Positions 57,839 to 64,000 of a stretch of 64,000 bases of DNA are shown here, in pieces (positions within the stretch are counted from its first letter, which is position 1; each line of letters starts with the position of its first letter). Both the position numbers and the translations under genes were made by a program. The notes beneath the pieces are model-generated. The model did no database searches. It was given only the letters and a program-made list of their open reading frames with translations, and was not told the origin of the DNA. Source of the stretch: Streptomyces sp. NRRL B-24484 (lineage in GTDB: Bacteria > Actinomycetota > Actinomycetes > Streptomycetales > Streptomycetaceae); contig NZ_JOAI01000041.1 in the NCBI RefSeq assembly GCF_000717715.1, forward strand, positions 1 to 64,000, given 5' to 3'.

Positions 57839-58407
57839 GTCTGGGCCCGGTCGATCGCGGCCTCGGTCATCTTCCAGCCGTCCGAGAACAGCATGGCGGT
57901 GCCGTTGAGGACGTGCCGGTGGTCGCTTCCGGTCTCGATGGGCTTGCCGCTGGTCTTGTCGACGGGGACGAAGTTCGTGGTGTCCACGCAGTCCTTGATC
58001 GTGGCCTTCGGCGCGTCTGCCAGGTCGATCGCGGTGACCTGCGGCGCAAGGGTGGGTTCGCCCTTCAACACCTGGTTGTGGTCCTGGTAGTAGACCGCCG
58101 TCACCTTGATGTTCGCCAGCGCCTTGTGGGCGGCGTACTTCTCCAGGTCCGATCCGGTCAGCGTGCCCGAGGTGTAGACCTTCACCTGGGCTGCCCACAT
58201 GCTCCGGTAGGCGGCGAGCACCCGAGCGGTGGCATCCGCGGTGGGGTTGGCCGTGGGCGAGGGGGCGGCTGAGGTGGAGGCGGCCGGCGGCGGCGCCTCA
58301 GCGGTCTTCCCGCTGGACTGGCATGCCGTCAGACCTGCAGCGCACAGGCAGGCCACCAGGCCTGCCGCGGCGCGGACAGTAGCTGTACGTGTGATGGCCT
58401 GAGCCAC
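57832..58407 (-). CDS. Lipoprotein, first gene of the tad operon
   Basis: 191 residues from GTG 58407 (GGGGGA six bases upstream; TTG 58413 is the alternative). Signal with lipobox GLTAC just before QSSGK, a Pro/Ala/Ser linker, then an alpha-beta domain (AYRSMWAAQVKVYTSGTLTG, YYQDHNQVLKG) resembling the NTF2-like folds of small actinobacterial lipoproteins. Confidence 0.7.
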   Translation of the reverse strand: MAQAITRTATVRAAAGLVACLCAAGLTACQSSGKTAEAPPPAASTSAAPSPTANPTADATARVLAAYRSMWAAQVKVYTSGTLTGSDLEKYAAHKALANIKVTAVYYQDHNQVLKGEPTLAPQVTAIDLADAPKATIKDCVDTTNFVPVDKTSGKPIETGSDHRHVLNGTAMLFSDGWKMTEAAIDRAQTC

Positions 58408-58850
58408 AGTCAATCCCCCTACACGTCATCTGTGACCGAACGGTGCTGCTGCAGGAGACCCAAGATCCCGGTCGCCGGTTCCCGGCGGGCAAGCCGGCGC
58501 TGAGGTGCCGACAACCCGTGGGCCGAGCGGCTCAGCACCTGCCCTCCCTAACCGGAAGGTGGTGCCTATCGTCACCGCAAGCGCTGACAAGACGGCGCGA
58601 AAGCATCGGTCGGACCTTGTGCAGATACGACCAATTCACGCAAGTGATCGTGCGTCACGTCCGCCACACTACGAGAAATGTGGCCGGATTCCTACCGCAT
58701 AGTGCAGTAGTGATTACTCGCAGTGGCTTAATTTCGCATCAAAAGTCGCGAATAGTGCATAAAGGTCGCCATTCAGTTACAGAACGTTTCTCCCGCCTCA
58801 CCAGATGGCACCAAGCCATCGGGCATATGCACCAGTCGCCCGCAGGCCTT
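58408..58850. promoter_or_regulatory. AT-richer promoter region of the tad operon
   Basis: 440 bases without a supported gene. The part 58600-58790 is the least GC-rich of the right half and contains many TTAC/GTAA and CAAATT-like runs, typical of a promoter zone. No single -10/-35 pair stands out. Confidence 0.4.
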
Positions 58851-58874
58851 GGTGCAGGCCAGGAGGCCTGCACC
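58851..58874. terminator. Perfect 10-bp hairpin terminator of the transfer operon
   Basis: GGTGCAGGCC and GGCCTGCACC around loop AGGA, 13 bases after the stop of the VirD4-like gene. Confidence 0.75.
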
Positions 58875-58887
58875 ACCTCGGACAGCG

Positions 58888-61737
58888 TCACTCGAAGACC
58901 GCGTCGTCCTCCTCCGGCGGCGGCTCGGGCCAATCCTCCGACGGTGCCGACTGCTCGTCAGACGCCTTTGCTGAAGGCTTGGTCCGGCCCCGATCGCGCG
59001 CTGGGCTGTCCGGAGCGGGCGACGGCTTCTTCTCCAGCCGCGTCCGTGACTTCTCCGGCTCCTTTCCTTGGCGGGTCAGGACATCCAGGAAATCCCACAC
59101 CGCCCGGTCCTGGGCATCGGCGGGCCGCTGCCCGTCCACCGGCTTCGCCGCCAGCGCGCGGTCGGCGGTGCGACGCAGGTGCTCCGTGCGGTTCTCCCGG
59201 CGGCACGGCGCGAAGACCTCCGCGACCTGGGCACCGTGAAACAGCAGCGGGCCGACCTTCTGCCCGCCCGAGGTGACCTGCGCGTAGTAGCGGAACCGCG
59301 GGAGGTTCGCGATCGCCTCCACGCTCACCACGCTGTGCCACTCCTCGGCGACCAGCCGCACCGAGTCCCGCGCACCGGCGGTGCTGCTGACCACCGAGGA
59401 GTTCTGCAGCAGGGAGTCCCGGGTGGTGCCCTGGATACGCTGAAGCAGCTGCAGTGCCACGTGCAGGCGCACCCCGAACTTGCGCAGCTCCTCGGTGATG
59501 GACGCCCATGCATCGCCCGCAGCCGCGTCCAGGCTGATCATCTCGTCGGCGAAGACGTGGAAGGGGCGCCGCTGCTCCGGCTCAAGGTCGCGCCGGGAGA
59601 TGCCGGAGCGGTAGAGGTCCTGCACCAGCAGGGTCAGCAGCAGCCGGTCGCTGGGGCCGGTGCCGGCGAGCGTCAGCCACACGATCCTGCGCTCGTCCAT
59701 GGCGGTGCGCAGGTCGAAGTGCCCGATGGGCTGTCCCAGGAACGCCGCCACGACCGGGTTCGCGGCGAGCCGGTCCAACGGGTTGGTCACCACCGGGTAG
59801 GCCTCACGCGGGATGGTGGGGAACGTGGTGGTCCACCAGCGCCTGGTGCTGTCGCAGACGTGCATCAGCAGCTTCTCCCGCCAGGCCTGGCTGTTGAGGA
59901 CCGTGCGGATCTGGAAGATCGTCGCCTGCGCCTCGGGCCGGCCGCGGCGCACCGCGACCTCGTTGTACTCCACCAGCAGCTTCACCGCCTCGGTCAGCAG
60001 CGTCATCGCCCGTGGCGCGGTGCTGTCCGACCAGTTCAACGCGCTGGCCAGGGCGTTGACGACACCGGCGCGCACCAGGTGCGGCGCCTGGAAGCGGTCC
60101 ATGCCCAGCGGGTTCCACGACGGCAGCCGTCCCTCGTCCCGGCGGCGCGATTGCACCGCCCGGTCGGCGGCCGCGAAGTCGATCCGCCACACCCGGTCGC
60201 ACAGGTCCTCGTGCGCGAGGTACGGGGCCACGGCGCGCCAGGTGTCGCCGTGCGGGTCGATGTACATCACGCCCGAGCCGGCCAGCGCGAGCGCCAACGA
60301 CTGGACCATGGCCGACTCGGTCTTGCCGTAGTTCGCGCGGCCGATCTTCACCGAGAACAGGAACTCCTCCTCCCGCACGGCCGCCAGCCGTCGGCTGCCG
60401 TCCCGCTCCACCAGCCAGCCCTGCGGCACCAGCGCCTCGCCCAGCCGGTAGGTCGGAAGATCGGAGGCCGGCACCGGAACCCTGGCGTGCACCGTCGGCG
60501 GCTTCAACAGACCCTGCAGCTCACCGACCCCCACCCAGTTCTGGCGCCGCGGCCCGATACGGCCGCTGCGCCAGCGCCGGTCGAAGTCTCCGCGCCGGTA
60601 CCAGCTGTCCGCACCCCACGTGACGGGGCCGAACCGGCCACCGTCGGCGACGAGCCGGCTGCCGCCGTTGAAGACATCGAACGCCGCCGTCAGCTGGGCC
60701 AGCCGGGCCCGGGCACGACCCTCGACGGTCGAGGAGCAGCGCACCATGACCTGGACACGGACCAGGGACCGGCGGTGCAGCAGCCGGCCGAGGGCCTTGG
60801 GCACGTCCACCGGCCGCGGCTGCGGGGGAGTGGGCAGCATCTTCGTGTGCGGCTGCTGGCCGCCGCCGACGAGGCCAGCCAGCTGGTAGGCGATGGAGTC
60901 CTCGGCGGCCGCGGCGTCGGCGGCCGCGTGCCTGGCAGCCTTACGGGCCTGCGACCGGTTGCGTTCGCGGGCCTCGTGGAGCAGACGCCAGTTGGTCAGC
61001 TTCAGCTGCCACCGTGGGACGCGCTGGATGTCGACGACGATCTCGGCGAGATCCCGGGCGGCGACCCGCACGTCCGCGACGGCGTCCAGGATGGGCTGCA
61101 GCGGGTCCGGGTCCAGCGGCACGGTCCGGAACTCAGCCGCCGGCCGGCCGCTCACGACGAACTCGGCGCGCACCGTATGCAGGCGCTTCTCCTCCTCCTC
61201 CTTTGCGCTCTTGGGTGTGGCCTTGGCGGGCAGCCACCGCCGCTTCCGGCCTTCGGCGCGGTCCTTGGCGTCCTGCTCCGCGACGGGGTCCGGCGCGGGA
61301 TCGGCGCGGGTGACCGTGACGTCGGCGTACGGGCTGAGCGTGAGCAGCTCCGTGGCCGAGGTGTGTGCCTCCAGGGAGTACTCAAGCGGCACCTCGCCGT
61401 CCGCACGCAGGCGCAGCCGTACGGCCCGGGCCGGCCGTGGGGTCCACCACGGCCCCTTGTCGACGGCGCGCAGCAGCGTCGTGGTCTGCCGCCAGATGTC
61501 TTCCTCGGCCGGATCGAAGGCGCGTGTGGGGGTGAGGACCACACGCTGCCGTTCGGCGAGCACCTTGCGGACGAGCAGGTGCCGCACCCACAAGGCCGCA
61601 GCCGCGGCGAGTGCAGCGGGCGTGAGGATCCATACGAGGTGGCTGCCGGTCCAGGCTGCGGCGTTGCCGAGTGCGGATGCCGTGCCGGTCACGGCCTGCC
61701 AGGCGGCAGCGGCCTGGCCGGGCTGAGGGGTGCTCAT
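58888..61737 (-). CDS. VirD4/TraD-like type IV coupling ATPase
   Basis: 949 residues, ATG 61737 overlapping the upstream stop (ATGA). N-terminal helix (about 35-52), a 400-residue variable region, then the motor: Walker A GRANYGKTES (Lys472), GSGVMYIDPHGDTW, NPVVAAFLGQPIGHFDLRTAM, Walker B FHVFADEMIS (Asp731-Glu732), QLLQRIQGTTRDSLLQNSS (the conserved Q-x-x-Q/R with NA-x-x motif of TraD/VirD4/HerA). Acidic tail ending EEDDAVFE. Should pump DNA or protein through the secretion channel. Confidence 0.8.
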   Translation of the reverse strand: MSTPQPGQAAAAWQAVTGTASALGNAAAWTGSHLVWILTPAALAAAAALWVRHLLVRKVLAERQRVVLTPTRAFDPAEEDIWRQTTTLLRAVDKGPWWTPRPARAVRLRLRADGEVPLEYSLEAHTSATELLTLSPYADVTVTRADPAPDPVAEQDAKDRAEGRKRRWLPAKATPKSAKEEEEKRLHTVRAEFVVSGRPAAEFRTVPLDPDPLQPILDAVADVRVAARDLAEIVVDIQRVPRWQLKLTNWRLLHEARERNRSQARKAARHAAADAAAAEDSIAYQLAGLVGGGQQPHTKMLPTPPQPRPVDVPKALGRLLHRRSLVRVQVMVRCSSTVEGRARARLAQLTAAFDVFNGGSRLVADGGRFGPVTWGADSWYRRGDFDRRWRSGRIGPRRQNWVGVGELQGLLKPPTVHARVPVPASDLPTYRLGEALVPQGWLVERDGSRRLAAVREEEFLFSVKIGRANYGKTESAMVQSLALALAGSGVMYIDPHGDTWRAVAPYLAHEDLCDRVWRIDFAAADRAVQSRRRDEGRLPSWNPLGMDRFQAPHLVRAGVVNALASALNWSDSTAPRAMTLLTEAVKLLVEYNEVAVRRGRPEAQATIFQIRTVLNSQAWREKLLMHVCDSTRRWWTTTFPTIPREAYPVVTNPLDRLAANPVVAAFLGQPIGHFDLRTAMDERRIVWLTLAGTGPSDRLLLTLLVQDLYRSGISRRDLEPEQRRPFHVFADEMISLDAAAGDAWASITEELRKFGVRLHVALQLLQRIQGTTRDSLLQNSSVVSSTAGARDSVRLVAEEWHSVVSVEAIANLPRFRYYAQVTSGGQKVGPLLFHGAQVAEVFAPCRRENRTEHLRRTADRALAAKPVDGQRPADAQDRAVWDFLDVLTRQGKEPEKSRTRLEKKPSPAPDSPARDRGRTKPSAKASDEQSAPSEDWPEPPPEEDDAVFE

Positions 61738-62387
61738 CGCTGGGGCTCCCAGGTGCCGTTCGGGGTGCGGGCGAGGTGGACGGTGGCGGGGCGGTGGTCG
61801 CCGTAGTCGCCGATGGGGGAGGTGCCGACCCACAGCAGGTCGGCCCGCGCCCGGGCGGGGTCGCCCCCTTCGGTGTGCACGGCGACGGCCTGGATACGAA
61901 CGTCGGTGTAGAGGTACACGCGACCCGCGCCCTGGGCGGCGGGGAAGTAGTCGGGCCAGCGATCGCGGCCGGTGCCGGTGGTCTCGGCGAGCCATACCTG
62001 GCCGGCGAGGTCGGCCAGCTGCCGGGCGAGGTCGGGCGGCAGGTCGCTGGGATGGTCCCGGGTGTAGGCGGTCTGCAGCGCGCGGTCGCCTGCGGGCCCG
62101 TCGCCCGCGGCCGCGATCCCGGACGGCATCGCCTCCTGCGGGACGGCCGAGGCGGGTCCCGCCGACGTCGGCGGCGGGGCGCTGTCCGGTGGTGGCGCTG
62201 CCGCCTCTGTGCCGGGTGCCGTGCTTGCAGTGCCGGCCGGGATGAGAGAGGTGGCCGCGCTGGGCGTGCTGTCGTTGCCGGGGTGGGCGGCGGTCCGGTT
62301 GGGGGTGCCGGGGGCGAGCAGGGCCAGGCCGGCGGCGAGGAGCAGGGCCGCGCCGGCGGCGGGCAGCAGCACATGGTGCTTGGGCAT
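61734..62387 (-). CDS. Exported conjugation protein (TcpC-like, low certainty)
   Basis: 217 residues from ATG 62387 (AAGGAAG upstream); GTG 62402, overlapping the previous stop, is possible. N-terminal signal anchor (LPAAGAALLLAAGLALLAPG), a Pro/Ala/Thr linker, and a C-terminal domain of about 110 residues (RVYLYTDVRIQAVAVHTEGG, ARADLLWVGTSPIGDYGD) resembling NTF2-like domains of conjugation proteins. Confidence 0.6.
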   Translation of the reverse strand: MPKHHVLLPAAGAALLLAAGLALLAPGTPNRTAAHPGNDSTPSAATSLIPAGTASTAPGTEAAAPPPDSAPPPTSAGPASAVPQEAMPSGIAAAGDGPAGDRALQTAYTRDHPSDLPPDLARQLADLAGQVWLAETTGTGRDRWPDYFPAAQGAGRVYLYTDVRIQAVAVHTEGGDPARARADLLWVGTSPIGDYGDHRPATVHLARTPNGTWEPQR

Positions 62388-62398
62388 GTCGGCTTCCT

Positions 62399-63529
62399 TC
62401 ACTGGAGGACGCGGGCGCCGCCCGCGTAGTCATGGGTCCACACCGCCGCGCGTTTCACGGTGTCGCCCGGCTTCGGGGCGTTGATCATCTGGCCGCCGCC
62501 GATGTACAGGCCGACGTGGTAGATGCCCTGGGAGGCGTTGCCGAAGAAGACCATGTCGCCGGGCTGCAGGGCCTGGACGCCGGCGGAGGCGGGAATGCGC
62601 TGGCCGACGCCGGCCTGGGCCTCGGCAACGCGCGGCAGGTGGATGCCGACCTGCGCGAACGCGTAGAGCATCAGGCCGGAGCAGTCGAAGCCGACGACCG
62701 TGCGGCCGTCCTGGCCGCCCTGCGAGCAGCAGATCCCGGTGGAGGGGCCGCTCTCGCTGCCACCGCCCCACGAGTACGGCACGCCGATCTGGGAGGCCGC
62801 GGCGTTGATGACCTTCTGCGCCTTCTCGGAGGCGGTGCCGATCGGGCCCGTCGCGCCGATTTCGGTGAAGCGCTGCATCCAGCCCAGAACCTCGTCCACG
62901 TACGCAGTGGAGGCGTTGTAGGAGTAGACGGCGCGGCGCAGTTGGCCGTTGTCCGTCAGGTCGCGGCCCTCCCCGCACAGGTAGAGGGCGGCGGCGAGGG
63001 TCTCGTCGTCGGCGTCGTTCGGGCTGGCTGCGCCCGGCTCTTCGGGTCGTACCCGCTGCGCGTAACCGGCGAAGGTGGAGGGGAGGAACTGCATCGGGCC
63101 GACCGCGGCGTCGTAGGAGGCGTTGCCGTCCCACCGGCCGCCGTCGGTGTCACGGATCGGCGTGGTGTTGCCGCCGGCGCCGGAGCCGTCGAGGACGGGG
63201 CCGATGATCGGCGGCGTGATCATGCCGTCGTCGGCGATCTGCCGGCCCTGGGCCTGGCCGGACTCCACCTGCCCGATGCCGGCGAGCAGCTGCCACGTCA
63301 TGCCCTTGCAGCCGGGAGCCAGTTGCGGGGCCGCCGACGCTGCCCGCACGTACGCGGACAGCAGCCTCGCCGGGATTCCGGCGACCGATCCGACAGGGAC
63401 GGTCGCGTCCGGGTTCTGCGAGGGCAGGACGGTGAGCACCAGGACGGGGATGCCGATCACCAGGACGCCCATGGCCAGGCCGCCGCAGCCCAGGCGGCGC
63501 CACCACGGGCGCCGGGCGGGCGCGCTCAT
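62399..63529 (-). CDS. Lytic transglycosylase plus NlpC/P60 cell-wall hydrolase
   Basis: 376 residues from ATG 63529. One helix (about 15-35), a transglycosylase domain (LLAGIGQVESGQ with catalytic Glu89; AVGPMQFLPSTFAGYAQRV; YSYNASTAYVDEVLGWM), and an NlpC/P60 domain (VPYSWGGGS, FDCSGLMLYAF with Cys283, GIYHVGLYIG with His338). The pair of activities opens peptidoglycan for the transfer channel, like VirB1-type enzymes of Gram-positive systems. Stop and start codons overlap with both neighbours. Confidence 0.88.
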   Translation of the reverse strand: MSAPARRPWWRRLGCGGLAMGVLVIGIPVLVLTVLPSQNPDATVPVGSVAGIPARLLSAYVRAASAAPQLAPGCKGMTWQLLAGIGQVESGQAQGRQIADDGMITPPIIGPVLDGSGAGGNTTPIRDTDGGRWDGNASYDAAVGPMQFLPSTFAGYAQRVRPEEPGAASPNDADDETLAAALYLCGEGRDLTDNGQLRRAVYSYNASTAYVDEVLGWMQRFTEIGATGPIGTASEKAQKVINAAASQIGVPYSWGGGSESGPSTGICCSQGGQDGRTVVGFDCSGLMLYAFAQVGIHLPRVAEAQAGVGQRIPASAGVQALQPGDMVFFGNASQGIYHVGLYIGGGQMINAPKPGDTVKRAAVWTHDYAGGARVLQ

Positions 63530-64000
63530 TCGCTGTCCTCCTGGTCCTCGGGCGGCTGCGCGGTGCTGCGGCCGATGGCGTTGCGGAACCGTGCGGCCTG
63601 CAGGCTGCCGGTGGCCGCGTCCCAGTCGGGCTGGGATGCGCGGCGGGCGGACTCGGCGATGCGGCGCTGCATCTCCCGCGCGGCAGCCTCGCCGGGGTCG
63701 GAAGTCGGGCCAGGGTCAGCAGTGCGGACCGGGCCGGTGGGGTGGCCGAAGATTTCGCCGGTGGCCGGGTCGAAGACGCTGCCCGGCTCGCCGGGCACCG
63801 GCAGCATGCCGTCCAGGGCTGGCGGGGCCGGCCGGGCGGTGCGCTGCTCGGTGTGGATGACGCCCGGGCCGAGGGCGCCGGCGAAGTCGGCGGCGTCCCG
63901 TGCGCCGCCGTGCGAGATGGGCACGCTGCTGTTGCCGAAGTCCATGCCCGTGTCGGGCTCCAGCTCGAAGAACGGGTAGTCGGGCCGGGTGCGCTCCTTC
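63526..64000 (-). CDS. C-terminal part of a gene that runs off the right edge
   Basis: The frame is open from its stop (63526) to base 64000. An ATG exists at 63945 but has no ribosome site, and the coding-looking sequence continues upstream of it (DYPFFELEPDTGMDFGNSS), so the gene is cut by the window. The visible part is acidic and Pro/Gly/Ala-rich, partly disordered, and ends AQPPEDQEDSE. Probably the tail of another transfer protein such as a VirB4-like ATPase or a membrane channel subunit; not resolvable. Confidence 0.6.
   Translation of the reverse strand, partial: KERTRPDYPFFELEPDTGMDFGNSSVPISHGGARDAADFAGALGPGVIHTEQRTARPAPPALDGMLPVPGEPGSVFDPATGEIFGHPTGPVRTADPGPTSDPGEAAAREMQRRIAESARRASQPDWDAATGSLQAARFRNAIGRSTAQPPEDQEDSE

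Overview
The window is high-GC actinobacterial DNA, most likely from a Streptomycetaceae linear or circular plasmid or a large integrative element rather than core chromosome. The grounds are: many GTG starts, dense ATGA/GTGA start-stop overlaps, strong GGAGG ribosome sites, no rRNA, tRNA or central metabolism, and instead a replication/partition set (two RepL-like winged-helix genes, a DciA/DUF721 gene, NAD-dependent ligase, ParA, ParB) plus DNA-transfer and pilus operons.

Layout. 0-15.7 kb (almost all minus strand): an ATP-dependent ligase remnant, then poorly known accessory transfer genes around an FtsK/TraB-like ATPase (5915-8023), a DUF2637 coiled-coil protein (11877-13562), and a chain of tiny overlapping genes behind a sigma-region-2-like gene (13975-14992). 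Many units end in long GC hairpins. 15.7-23.6 kb (mostly plus): GntR regulator and P-loop kinase, a helix-turn-helix candidate replication protein, DciA-like protein, Uma2 nuclease, and a pair of paralogous RepL/MarR-like genes behind a palindrome-rich segment. 24-38.5 kb: an accessory, probably defence-like island with a pentapeptide-repeat protein, DUF3800 protein, STAND NTPase, a tandem zeta-toxin protein with an RHH-RAMA partner, an 1100-aa NTPase-TPR protein and a NERD nuclease.

38.6-46.8 kb: ligA, followed by a perfect 78-bp palindrome; parB-parA with three copies of CTTTACGCCGTAAAG (candidate parS); a second DUF2637 protein. Dense TGCGCA/GCGCATGCGCA clusters flank this block on both sides. 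46.9-58.4 kb (minus): one long Tad/Flp-type pilus operon (lipoprotein, secreted protein, CpaB, TadZ, TadA, TadB, TadC, Flp pilin, three TadE/G-like pseudopilins, and a LysM-BTAD membrane protein). 58.9-64 kb (minus): a type IV secretion or conjugation operon (VirD4/TraD-like ATPase, TcpC-like protein, lytic transglycosylase-NlpC/P60 hydrolase and the end of a further gene that runs off the window).

Working together (inference): DciA-like, RepL-like, LigA and ParAB would replicate and segregate the element; the FtsK-like and VirD4-like ATPases with the wall hydrolase would move DNA; the Tad pilus may help contact or adhesion; the island in the middle supplies toxin-antitoxin and putative phage-defence functions.
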